From Euptelea pleiosperma (lineage: Eukaryota > Streptophyta > Magnoliopsida > Ranunculales > Eupteleaceae): 64,000 bases of DNA. A model generated the notes under the pieces. It was given only the letters and a program-made list of their open reading frames with translations. It searched no databases and had not been told where the DNA came from. Location of the stretch: positions 21,516,248 through 21,580,247 of the forward strand of contig CM068551.1 of the NCBI GenBank assembly GCA_035048495.1, read 5' to 3'. Each line of letters opens with the position of its first letter. The first letter of the stretch is position 1. Both the position numbers and the translations under genes were made by a program. This document shows, piece after piece, positions 53,702-64,000 of this stretch.

Positions 53702-54392
53702 GAGGACAATTTTTTGAGTATTTTAATAACACCTCCCTGAAATTTGAAAGTAACTAGTAATACCCCTTATACTTCCAAACTTTTGGATTACCCCCCTTGA
53801 CATAGTTTTAGCATCATTTGATTCCGCCTATAAATGCACATAGGAAAGGACCATAATATTGGAGTAAACCTTCGCTCATGCTGTGAGCGAAGCCGATCAC
53901 AGCCCACAATACTAGCCACATGGCACACTATTAGTGGACGATGACTGTATGGATGTTTAGCCAATCACTGTGGACCTACAAACAAAAAGTAAATTTGATC
54001 AGTGATTTCTAAGCGTTGGATTGAAGTTATTTCCATGAGTTGATTTTAACCATAAGAATGTGAGCATTATTGAGCGTTATTTGGGAGCAAAGATCCAAAG
54101 GTTGTAAATCACTAATCGGGCTGATTTTTGGCTTGCAGGTCCACCGAGGGACTGGCCAAACATCCATACGGCCAGCGTCCTCTTAAAATTTTGCCATGTG
54201 ATTGGCTTCGCTCACAGCATGGTGTGAGCGAAGGTTTACTCATAATATTGCAAGTACAATGGTAACGACTGTGATTCAAGTCCGTTTTAACTTAACCATC
54301 AAGGGGGTAATCCTAAAGATTAAAAGTACACATGGGTATTACTAATTACATTGAAATTTCAGGGGGTGTTACTAAATTACCCTTTTTTCCAA
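53702..54392. mobile_element. TIR-G MITE split by a MUL-A MITE
   Basis: Left part GAGTATTTTAATAACACC ... ACCATAATATTG; right part ATAATATTGCAAGTACAATG ... GGGGGTGTTACTAAATTACC. Removing the inner element and one duplication restores a continuous copy like 9158-9480 (which reads CCATAACATTGCAAGTACAA there). Confidence 0.82.
53862..54241. mobile_element. MUL-A MITE with perfect 9-bp duplication
   Basis: A 380-bp element from GAGTAAACCTTCGCTCATGC to GTGTGAGCGAAGGTTTACTC, flanked by ATAATATTG (53853-53861 and 54242-54250). The end module is a hairpin: CTTCGCTCA, a five-base loop and TGAGCGAAG, present at both ends. The core is that of MUL-A. Confidence 0.93.
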
Positions 54393-55676
54393 AGAAACCC
54401 ATCTCACTGGTAAAACTTCAAGCACGAAGCCCAAGAGTCTGAATAGTAAATTTTCAAAATTTCAAGAAACCTATACCCAATGTCTTCCCCGTTTGATGAT
54501 CGTCGGGATACTCAATTTATCCATAAGAGTGGGTAAATCAGTTGCCGGTACAAATGAAATGCCCGTACTTTGAAGTGGCAATGCTGTCATAGAATTTTGT
54601 GACACAATCCAAATTCCAAACAAACAAAAGTTAAAAAACTAACAAAAAAAATTATAAACTTAATTTTTAATTTAATAGTATCTGTAAGCGAATCAAGGAG
54701 CGACAAAGTTCTGGAAATCAAATGACACAGCATATGACCACGTGGCACCCATAAAATAATGGTGAATTGAATTTTGAAAAAAAAAACACTTTTGTACAGA
54801 AGAAGGCAATAAAAGAAAAAAAAGAAGCGATTATCAGATTTGAAAACTTTGGTTTCTTGTTGGCTTGACAAACGAATAAATCAGTTATGTCTTGCAAGCC
54901 ATCATCGAAAGATGGACGGACGGATGGTTAAAAGTTAAAAAGTGAGAGATAAAGTTGGTTGGAAGTCGCTTTCCTAAAAAACCCCAATATTATTGTCAAC
55001 CTTTTTATTATTTCCCTTGTACACTAAGTGACCCCACAACCCCTCATCTAGAGGACACATACCCATCCCCACCACTGTTAAAGATATTACAGAAGCTCCC
55101 AGCACTAATAAAGTTTTTTTTTTTTTTTACTTTTTACTATCTTGCGCCGGTTGGCAATGGCCCCCCCGGGTGCGTGTTAGCAAAAACTAATAATAGCAAA
55201 TTTGGGTGCGCAGGGGGGTGACAAATGGTCTTCACTTAAGTTTCAGGGAGCTTCAAAAACAAGGGAAAGGTTATCATTGTTTCCAAGGAATCTAATAATT
55301 AGTTTCAGTTTTTGTCTAAAAACATGTAAATATAGAAAGAATAAAGGGGTAATTCAGACATTTTAACTTTCGGTCTGGTTTTTTCCGCACCGACCCGACC
55401 TTTACCTTTGCCTCATTGCCTGGAATCTAATTATTACGATCACAGTTCCATGGTAACTTTTAGTCTCCTGTATACAAGAGCTGTTTTGAGGGAAAACCGG
55501 ATTAGAAGCGGTTTCATCACCTAGAGGAAAGAGCCGATCACACAAATTTTATGGGTTTGTCTCCGTTACACGGCGTTTGAGACGGCACGAGCCTGCCGTC
55601 AATAGAATCTCGTTTTCTCCAAACAAAAAAATCTAAATAAAAACGAGAGAGAGAGAAAAAAAGTTGCATGAAAAGA
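54393..55676. other. Spacer, nothing recognised
   Basis: No gene. A/T runs are frequent. TAAGTTGCATG-type short repeats occur just before the next MITE. Confidence 0.4.
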
Positions 55677-56067
55677 GAATAAAAGTTGCATGACCGCCGA
55701 CGGTCATATAAGCCCTGACCGCCCAGAATATGTACAACGTGGCACATATTTAGAGGATGCCGACCGTATGAATGTTTAGCCAATCCCTAGGTAAACCTAC
55801 GAACCAAAAATCGGCCTGATTAGTGATTTCAAATATTTCGATCTCGTTCCTCAAATAGTGTTCAAATTCACACAGTTAAAATCAACCCATGAAAATAATT
55901 CCAATCCAACGCTTCGAAATCACTAATCACTCATCAGATTGATTTTTGATTTATAGGTCCACCTAGGGATTGGCCAAATATCCACACGACCATTGTCTTT
56001 TAAAATGTGCCCCGTGGCTCATATTCTGACCAACGGTCACTGACCGCCGTTCATGCAAGTTTTAGTC
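55677..56067. mobile_element. MUL-A MITE
   Basis: The left end GAATAAAAGTTGCATGACCG mirrors the right end CGTTCATGCAAGTTTTAGTC. The end module is TGACCGCC/GGCGGTCA-type. The core includes GACCGTATGAATGTTTAGCC and AATCACTAATCACTCATCAG. No clean target duplication. Confidence 0.75.
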
Positions 56068-56582
56068 GAGCAGGACAGAGAGAGAGAGACACCTTAGTTT
56101 TATCACTTCTCATCCTTCTCGTCTCCCTTTGAGGAACCGCCACTGACAAGCTTGAAAATCAAGAAAAATGAAAATAAAATAAAATAATAAGTAAATACAG
56201 AAGTAACAGAACCACTTTTTAAGCTTTGAGCCTTCGAGAGAGATGGGAAAAGATCGCGCACCTCAACGAACCTATCATATTTCTGATATTTTCTGAGAAA
56301 TTTAAGACAATATTAGGAAAATGATGCAGGAGGTTCAGAATCACGAGGATCATCGAACGAGAGAGGAGAGACAGGAGAACCAAAAAAGTATATAGAAAAT
56401 TTCTGCTATTTTTTAACTGTTCTTATTATATCCGTAGAGAAACTATGGCTTTGCTTCTTACAAAATCCCTTGAGAAAAAAAAAAAAAAAAAAAAAAACAA
56501 GAAGGGGATTAAAAAAGTTATAGTAGGCTTATAAGAATTTCGATTCAGGGCAACAAAAAAAGACCAAAAAAATTCAAAATTT
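56068..56582. other. DUF506 gene 3' flank
   Basis: No gene. An A run of about 23 occurs at 56469-56495. Probably includes the 3' untranslated region of the DUF506 gene, read on the minus strand. Confidence 0.4.
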
Positions 56583-58067
56583 TTAGGGTTTTTCTTTGAG
56601 GACGGACGCTAAACCAGTAACGACCTTTGCACCTCTCTGAAAACTCCTAGGTTTGATCGCCGGGGGCTGCCATGGTGACACAACAACCGTAATTTTCTCT
56701 TCTTCGCCGGAATTTTCCGCCTTGAATGACGGAGTCTCGCCGGAATCTGTTACGTCCGGCGAGATGTTATCCCCGAAAATCAGTTCGAAATCGCCGGAGA
56801 TATTCTTAGAGGTGATAATACGGGACTTGCTTTCGCTCTCTGTGTACGTTTGAGTTTCCGTTTCCGTTGGTTTGATCGAAGTAGTTGTTGTTGTTGCTGC
56901 TGCTGCTGCTGCTGTTGTTCTGGTGTATGGAGAGAGCCATTTAGCTCTCATGTACTCGGCTTTTCTCCATGGGGGAAGTGCATACCTTTCTTCTTCAGGC
57001 TCTGTTTTGCTGCCTCTGATACGATGGAGATGATTTGCTTGAGACGATCGGGTTTGCCGACGAAAATGGACGGAAGAGATTGGAGGACAGTTCCGTAGTT
57101 TCCAGTTGATCGAGCGATCTCGAATTCTGATCTGAAGTCGATGTCGATTAGCAATCGTTCACCCTCCACGATCACGTCCACGTATTCGTATTCTCCTGTT
57201 CAAAAAATTAGACATACGGTTTTTGAGTCTGACAAAAAATGTGGAGACAGAGCGAGAAAGATTTCATTCGTATCTCCAACAAAGACGGAATTTTTATTGC
57301 AAAAGATAGAAGTAAGAACTCAAACCGAAACTGAGTGAATTAAGAGAGAGAGAGAGAGAGAGAGAGTACCGGCTGGATACAAAGGAGATTTCTCCCACCG
57401 CGATTTACAAATTGAAGCGTCGTAACCGAGAACTAAGAGTCCGTCGGTGACGATCTTTCTGCAGTCGTCTTTACGCTTGCAGATCTTGTTCTTCTCTACG
57501 ATATTTGCAGTATCGGCTAAGAGATTTCTCTCTGAGATGCTTGCGCAAGGAACTAAGCTCTGTAAAAAAGGAATTTAAAAAAAAAAAAAGTCAAGCCTAT
57601 TGCTTCGAAATTAAAGCAATTAATTGGAGATTTAAGAGAATTCAAACGAGCTTCACCTTGAGAATTTCGCAAGCCTCGGATGAGGCGGCAGTGATCGAAT
57701 CAAACAAACCACCATAGAAGTCTAATTCATCGTCGGAGCTGTCATTGCAGTTCCCGTTAAAGCAATTGCAGCGGTTTCGACCGCACTTCGCTGCCGCCGA
57801 TTGCCTCTCATTGCTCTCTTCGATGAAGCTCTGCACCATTTTCGCCAAGCACACAGAGCTCGGTTCCAAATCGCCACCGGCATCTTTGTTATACTGAGCT
57901 TCACCGACGCCAGGCTTCTCTGCCGATGAAGTCCTCAAAACACTTGGGAACTGCCGCTCAAAGAGCCTTTTGAACCGCGATTTCACGACTGGTTTTACTG
58001 GATCATTCCTTAGCGGTCCTGTCGGTGTACTTGAATCGATCGGTTGGATCTTCATTGGGAAGGGCAT
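56583..58067 (-). CDS. DUF506 (PD-(D/E)XK-like) protein, frameshifted
   Basis: Plant DUF506 family, whose fold is related to PD-(D/E)XK nucleases; the biochemical role is largely unknown. Exons: 58067-57657, 57559-57370 and 57195-56583, with good splice sites. The start MPFPMKIQPID is the family N-terminus. Exon 2 carries GYDASICKSRWEKSP and exon 3 EYEYVDVIV and LLIDIDFRSEFEIAR (about 215-229), the conserved acidic core. At 56971-56975 a run of five C (minus strand) should be six: the frame that would read PPWRKAEYMRAKWLSPY is shifted, so the literal product stops after 282 aa instead of about 404. Downstream the other frame is intact to a stop at 56583 and includes an Ala/Thr repeat. A base error in a homopolymer is as likely as a real mutation. 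In Arabidopsis a DUF506 gene lies very close to LFR (recalled, not checked). Confidence 0.85.
56880..56925 (-). repeat. Coding trinucleotide repeat in the DUF506 gene
   Basis: GTT/GCT triplets on the plus strand encode runs of Ala and Thr in the variable C-terminal part of the DUF506 product. The tract is prone to length change. Confidence 0.8.
57344..57368. repeat. AG microsatellite in DUF506 intron 2
   Basis: About twelve AG units next to the intron 2 donor; on the transcribed strand this is a CT run starting two bases after GTA. Confidence 0.9.
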
Positions 58068-58900
58068 CTAGCGAGACCAGCAGCGCAAAACCTTTCCGGG
58101 ATTCTAATTCCCACTCTCCATTCCCAGTTAATTGGGATCAAAATTCAAGCGTGTCTCCTAGTGTTCTATTTTGCAGAGCCTAGACTTGAATGACCAAACT
58201 AAATTCAAAGAACTGGAATTCGCCGAACACAAAATTCTAACTTCTCCTCCAGTTTTTACCTTAAAACACGAAAACAACAAAGGACATGACACTAAAGAGC
58301 AGCCGAATTGAACCTGCAGGCGAGATTTTTACACATCTAACTCCTCTTTTCAGCTAAGAAGCTTTGCTTCATTAAAGACGACGCCATTAATGCATCAACA
58401 CAACGTCCGAACCCTCATTGAAGTTTCCGATCGTCCTCTCTCCCTCATAAAAAAAAATTCATCGGATCGATCACCACAAAACCCAGCGATTTCACTGAAA
58501 ATCGAAAAACTGGCCTAATTTCGAGCCTCTAAACGAAATCGATACCTCTCTGAAATTTTTTAATTGTTTTGCTTCCGATTAGCGAGGCAAGCAAGGAACA
58601 ACTTCCAAACTCTGCCTAAAAGAGACGCTTTTGGTTAGGGTTTGCAGAAATGGTCAAAGCAGAGTTCGTGGAAAACATGGCTTCGAGGAACGGAGATACA
58701 AAGTTTCCGGCAAGATGCAGAGGAATCAATGGCCTTCATTTTCCGGCGATGATCGGAGGTTTTTTCTTCGAGATGACAACGATAAGGAAAAAAAAAAACA
58801 GGAATGAGGGTGTTCGTCGTTGTTTGGATTCTGGAATAAATAGGTACTGAGATGGGTTTTTAAAAGGTATAGGGAAGCATTGTAGGAGAAGTGCTGACTA
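58068..58900 (-). promoter_or_regulatory. DUF506 gene 5' region
   Basis: Probable leader and promoter. A TATA-like TATTTATTCC lies at about 58835-58844 on the minus strand, which would imply a leader of roughly 700 bases or a leader intron. No coding sequence of another gene is supported here. Confidence 0.4.
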
Positions 58901-60018
58901 GGAATCCAACGTGGCAGGGCTCGGATAATCAACAGCGACAACTGTTTGGGTACGTGGCGAGCGAAAACTGCGATTAGTTATGTGGCTGTGGTAGCACGAG
59001 GACACGTTGTCTCATTCGTGACGTGAGGAGCCCACTTACAGGCATCGTGTCTCATCTAAAAGGCCCGAAATACCCTTTAATATTATGGATTGTCGAAGAT
59101 GCCCCAAAATTTCCGGAACTATAAAAACCGCCTCATGATCTTGGTAGGGACAAATCGGGAAACATTACTGTTACTTCTCAGCATGATTGACTTGACAACA
59201 ATGCACAAAAGTGTGACCCACTAAAATACAAAAACGCACAGAGGCCCTTACGGTGGAGGCACCTGCGTTGCACATGAGCGTTCGTAAGGGCGTTTTTGGA
59301 AATTGGCAGTACCGCAAAACATACTTTCAGTCCATGGCAGTTTTGAAAGATTAGCAACAAGGCACCGGTAGAAAACAAAATATTAAAGTTGAAAAAAGTG
59401 GGATGTTGTGACCGAAGCCGATCACAACCCACAAAACGAGCCACGTGGCATACTATCTGATGGCATTGACCGTATGGATGTTTGGCCAGTCCCTCGGTGG
59501 ACCTGCAAACCGAAAATCAGCGTGATTAGTGATTTACAAGCTTTGTCTGAAAACTTTAGAAAGAGTGGGCAAACTCTTTGGCAAAGGAAAAGACGAAATT
59601 GTCTATAAAATTTTGAATCTGAGGGCAAAAATGACCTTTAATTAAGAGCCTACGTCAAGGATATTTTGGTCATTTGAGAATTTTTGTGTAGAAGCTGCCG
59701 AGTTTTTGCTCAAGGATGTGATGGTGTTTACGTAATTATCTGTAAAATGAAGGGCATTAGAGGAGAAATTCAGTAATGAGGGCTCGCACTCAATGCATCG
59801 CACAGGATATTGCCTTATTTCGTGTCTCGTAAAAGGAGGGATATTTTGGGTGTTCGGGCTGTTTTTGCCTTTTTTCCGCTTGTGCGATTTATTGAGTGTC
59901 CTTTAGCAAACTGACGGCCGTGCGGTGACAGAACGTTATGTCCTCGGAAAATATGATTATGCCACGTGTCATCGCATACAAAATCAAAGGCCTTTATTCC
60001 ACTACCGGTATCAAAGCT
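58901..60018. other. Spacer with a MUL-A left half
   Basis: 59400-59545 is a MUL-A left half (GATGTTGTGACCGAAGCCG, GAGCCACGTGGCATACTAT, GACCGTATGGATGTTTGGCC) ending abruptly at TTACAAGCTTT. The rest shows nothing recognisable. Confidence 0.45.
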
Positions 60019-60027
60019 CCTTGTAAT

Positions 60028-60415
60028 GAGTAAAATTTCGCTTACCGTCCACGATGATCGCCCACTGTATAAGCCACGTGGCATACTGCTAAAGGATGCT
60101 GACCGTATGGATGTTTGTCCAATACCTAAGTGGACCTACATATCAAAAATCAACCTGATTATTGATTCTAAGCGATAGTTGGAGTCATTTTCATGGGTTG
60201 ATTTTAGCCGTATTAATTTTGAGATTATTGGCTATTATTTGACTACAAAGATCCAACTGTTTGAAATCACTAGTCAGGCTTATTTTAAGTTTGTTAGCCC
60301 ATGCAGGGATTGGTCAAACATCCATACGGTTATCGTCCTCTAAAAGAGTGCCACATGGCTCATATTGTGTGCAGTCATGGGGCTATCATCGTATGCAGTC
60401 AGCGAAGTTGTACTC
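60028..60415. mobile_element. MUL-A MITE with perfect 9-bp duplication
   Basis: A 388-bp element from GAGTAAAATTTCGCTTACCG to CAGTCAGCGAAGTTGTACTC, flanked by CCTTGTAAT (60019-60027 and 60416-60424). The core includes AAGCCACGTGGCATACTGC and its mirror. Confidence 0.9.
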
Positions 60416-60732
60416 CCTTGTAATGACGAAAGTACCGTTTAAACACTCTATGTCTGACGAGATTGCCCTTCGAAAACGACAAACAGAGATCTCTTCAGTA
60501 TCTCCCGTACGTGTCGGGGATCGTACATCACGTAGAAACGGTCATGTATTAACGATACACGCTTTTGATTTAGTCCCTTGATCAGAGCGTTAATTTGTCC
60601 GATTCTAATTGTGGGTCCTCCACACTTGTTCGGTTGTGCTTCACATCTAATAAAGTCTAGTCGTAGATCAGATCCGACTTACTTCCAAACGAATTTTGGT
60701 ATATATATATCACACCAAATAAAATCCAAGAT

Positions 60733-61091
60733 GGTGATGTGACAAGGTATACCTGTAACTTTATGGCGTGCGGACGATTTTTGTTACCACTTCCATCTCG
60801 GCCCACTGACTGCATGGATGTTTAGCCCACCCCTTGATAGATCTTCTTACCGTAAATCAGCTTGTTTGATGATTTTTAGCCTTTGGTTTTAGTAATCAAA
60901 TATAATGCTTGAATCCAACGGATAGAATCACTTTTCAAAAAGTACTAAATTATAATGAATAGAAATTACCAATCAGGGTGATTTTTGGTATGTATATCGA
61001 GGAAAGGGTGCGCTGAACATCCATGCGGCCAGTGGGTCCAGATTGCAGCGGTGAGTGACAATTTCAGGTATAACTTTTTACATCATTTTCC
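60733..61091. mobile_element. MUL-Z MITE
   Basis: From GGTGATGTGACAAGGTATAC to TTTTTACATCATTTTCC. The core has ACTGCATGGATGTTTAGCCC and the mirror GCTGAACATCCATGCGG. Somewhat diverged from the copies at 5365 and 37845. Confidence 0.75.
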
Positions 61092-61675
61092 TTTTATATA
61101 GAGTAGCGATCGCCCTTAAATTACTACAAGGGCCCTCGTGTCTATTTCTTAATTGAAAGAAAGTACCTCGTGCTTCGTGCAAGCTGATAAAACTTAAATA
61201 ATCGTGGCCCTTTTGGTTATTTAAGATAGGATAATTATGTCCAACGAAGTCATGACACGTTGGACATAAATAAATAAATAAAAACTATCTTACACCAATA
61301 AAATCGTGCCACATATACCTCATGGAAAGGGAAGACTAAACCAACCGGTTTCCGCGTGTTTTGTTTTTCAAAAAAGAGCTAGAATCCCTAAATAACCTGG
61401 AACTCTCGTTAACAGTTGGACATCCAACGACAGGTGACCCTTTTGGATCAGTATATGATGGGGCTTAGCAATACCAAGGTCCATGGAGTGCTCGCAGCCC
61501 AACTTATTGCTATGAGTCTATGACCCATCAGTAAGACCAAAAATCATAAAGTATGCAATCCGATTGGACAATTCGAGCCGATGATCGATAAATTTGTACA
61601 ATGTAGGATGCAGGCCCCCTGAACCTTATTAACGGTGGACCCCATCGTTTATATTCTTAAACGCTTCATCATTCA
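61092..61675. other. Spacer, nothing recognised
   Basis: No feature supported. An AAATAAATAAATAAATAAA run lies near 61268. Confidence 0.35.
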
Positions 61676-61975
61676 ATATAATCCACGTGGCACACTCTTA
61701 GAGACTTTGATCGTATGGATGTTTGTATCATCCCTAGATGAACCTACATAACAAAAATCAGCTTGATTAGTTATTTCAAACCTTTAGATCTTTGTGCCCC
61801 AAAGAAAGCTCATATTACACTGTTAAATGAACCAATGAAAACAACTCCAATCCAACGCTTAGAAATCACTAATCAGGCAAATTTTTGGTCTGTAGGTCCA
61901 TCTAGGGTTGGGCCAAACATCCATACCGTCGGATATCTCTAAGAGTATGCCACGTCTCTTGTACCGTGGTCCATC
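61676..61975. repeat. MUL-A MITE, ends lost
   Basis: Core only: ATCCACGTGGCACACTCTTA, GATCGTATGGATGTTTG, AATCACTAATCAGGC and CTAAGAGTATGCCACGT. The termini are degraded (AGCAAAATTC at the right). Confidence 0.65.
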
Positions 61976-63689
61976 ATCAAGATATTCAGCAAAATTCAAA
62001 TCCACATGAGGGTCCACAGAAAGGAAGCATGGTGGGTCCTGCTGAAAAGCGATTCAGTCGAGACCTGCACGGTCAATAAGGCGTACACATGCACCAACCT
62101 GGTTACTAAAAAGGATAGGTTACTCGTACATAAAATGTACCCGTATGTACTGAAATTAAAAGGAAAGAGGACAATGTCTTGTCAATGAACAGAATTCCTT
62201 TAGTCTGTCAATGGGTCGAGTCGGGTTTAGTTCAGCTGGATTGGCCAATGTGACCGGGATAGCCATCGGGTCGACCCGACACTGATGGGGTTGGCAATCA
62301 ACTCTGTCCATGAATGATGAAAAGGCATGAAACAAAATTAAGAGGGTATCATAGTTGAATTCTTTTAATAACCCTAATTGAATTTTTAACTTTAATGGGA
62401 CAAAACCAGCGCTCAATCCACAATGAACTTCTTTCAATGATGTATCTTGAAATTATTGAAAATCTTTAACACTCAAATCCCCCTTTAAAACTTTTGGAAC
62501 ATGGCCTTGTTATTAGCTTTTTACTCTCTCAAATACTTTAAATTTCTTATATGATTTCACTTTATGTGACCACCCAAAGTCACAAACTTTGAGAATTGAA
62601 TTAGGATGCCTACCAACAAAAGATAAACGAATTATGAGGGCCCACATAGTTTAACCTAATCCCCATTACACCTTATGTGCTTAACCATCTCCCTATGTGC
62701 ATTTGTGTGTGTGTGTGTATGTGTGTTTAGTTTGATGATTACTAGAGATTTACATGATAACTAAGAATCCAACTCCGATGACAACGAGGGTTATGTCATA
62801 GGGTCGGGATCGCGGGACAACTGTTGGATTCTCGTAATCGACACCCGAGAGCAGACGTCTTGGGCATTGGTCCAAAAAGTTGGTTCCCCGATCTTGTTCC
62901 TATGTCATATTAACATCTAATGTAGAATGTTGCTATATCGTATCATGAATCTTGATTCGTCGTTTCTTTAATTGAATGAAGGAACAAGATTTGTGCAACC
63001 ATCCCATGTAGTTGGTGTAGATACCATATTTGTCAACACTGATCTTCAGGTCTGATACTGTATCTCTAGGTTTATCATTATTTGTTTGCGATGCGTGAAG
63101 GTTCATTCGAATATTAAATCCAATCCCGAAAATACATCATCCCCCTTTTTTTTACTACCTAAGACTTCTATACATGTCGAAATCGAGAAATCTCTACTAG
63201 AGCAGGTTCTATCAGAGAACAATTAGCCGATCCGAATTTATGACTTGTTACAGATAATTTATTGGTAGAATGGAAAGAATTAGGGGAAGAAGGGCCACTG
63301 GTAATGAAGGGGAAAATAGAAAAATTAGAAGAAAAAATGATTTTTTTCTTGTTAGACTAGGGCACACCCTAATTTACCCACCATAGTTGAGATATAGCTT
63401 ATGATGGTGATGAGATAATTAAGAACCCAAAATTGGGTTTCTCATATTAACAAGCAATTCGTAAACATTTAGTTAGGTTACAATAGCATAAAAGGTAGAG
63501 GTTACACTTAAGGGTTGATGCATCGATGTCATGGGTTCGATCCTAGGTTACCAACTATAAAACTTCCAAAACTCTACCCATTGCATGAGGTAATTGGTTA
63601 AATGTCATATGACACTGCTATCTGGCTAGTCAAGATTCGAATGAGTATCCGAACTGAAATGTACGTATATACCAAGGTCCGGTTCTAGG
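61976..63689. other. Spacer with a TG microsatellite
   Basis: A TG repeat lies at about 62706-62727. GTCATGGGTTCGATCC near 63530 resembles a tRNA-type B box, perhaps a SINE scrap. No gene recognised. Confidence 0.4.
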
Positions 63690-64000
63690 TAAAAAAATTT
63701 TTGATAAGTCCAATATATATATAAAAGGAAATCGAGAAGATCTCCAGTAATATATACAAAGTAAGAGCGAAAATAGAACAGAAGAAAAGTATAAGAGGAC
63801 ACAAGCAACTAATTCAATAGTAAAGTATCAAACCTAAAATCCAGATCACCAAAAGGGTGCCTCTCAAATCCGAGGATGTGCTGCCCCAACTAAAAAGAAA
63901 AACCTTAATGCTAAGAAGAGCTTTCTGAAGGAGCTTTCCTCTCCTCTAAAAACTCTATTATTTCTCTCGATCCAAATACCCCAAATGACGACATACGGTA
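63690..64000 (-). mobile_element. LINE 3' end, running off the window
   Basis: On the minus strand the frame reads WGIWIERNNRVFRG at about 63990-63945, the C-terminal W-x-x-W-x-E-R-N-x-R motif of plant LINE reverse transcriptases, followed by a serine/phenylalanine-rich tail and AGTTGGGGCAGCACATCC. The 3' sequence matches the truncated copy at 42228-42440. The 5' part lies outside the window. Confidence 0.7.

Noticed and set aside
58650..58850. 66-codon plus-strand frame near the DUF506 gene start
   Set aside because: Lies in the probable leader or promoter of the minus-strand DUF506 gene and resembles no known protein.
62706..62730. TG repeat as a Z-DNA or regulatory element
   Set aside because: An ordinary short microsatellite with no gene beside it.

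Overview
This is a plant (angiosperm) nuclear window: introns have GT-AG ends and plant sizes, intergenic DNA is AT-rich and packed with MITEs, and every recognisable gene is plant-specific or plant-like. I cannot name the species. Nothing bacterial, viral or organellar was seen.

Four recognisable genes and one small gene cluster sit in a sea of short transposons. (1) 10036-12839 (+): a 3-ketoacyl-CoA synthase of the KCS11/KCS4/KCS9 type, three exons, 520 aa, for very-long-chain fatty acid elongation. (2) 17301-24422 (-): LFR, an armadillo-repeat SWI/SNF-associated protein, six exons, 449 aa, with a 5.3 kb second intron. (3) 38290-41354 (+): GDP-mannose 3,5-epimerase (GME), leader exon plus six coding exons, 376 aa, an ascorbate and cell-wall precursor enzyme. 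(4) 42555-46465 (-): a tandem cluster of small secreted cysteine-rich peptide genes, with one complete two-exon gene, one possibly intact copy and one broken copy. (5) 56583-58067 (-): a DUF506 (PD-(D/E)XK-like) gene, three exons, with a one-base frameshift in a C run.

The rest is mostly MITEs, named here by features seen in the window. hAT-1 is about 340-380 bp, has CATGGTTTTAAAAACGG and CAAGGTTTAAAGG ends, many CCGTTAAAACGG-like subterminal motifs and an 8-bp target duplication. MUL-A, MUL-B and MUL-Z are long-inverted-repeat Mutator-like MITEs with 9-bp target duplications; they share one core (GACCGTATGGATGTTTGGCC ... ACCAAAAATCAGCCTGATTA) but have different termini. Tourist/PIF MITEs have TAA or TTA duplications. 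TIR-G has GGGTATTTTAGTAACACC ends. There are also 5'-truncated LINE ends, SINE-like pieces and a few LTR-element traces. Many elements are nested and several retain exact target-site duplications.

The most notable observation is that intron 2 of the KCS gene is exactly one hAT-like element plus one copy of its 8-bp target duplication, so splicing would restore the uninterrupted coding sequence. Other points of interest are the coordinated change of palindromic end modules in the MUL-A elements, two Mutator-like MITEs stacked at one AT-rich site just upstream of the GME TATA box, a 178-bp foldback resembling a small-RNA precursor, and a moved cysteine between paralogous secreted peptides.
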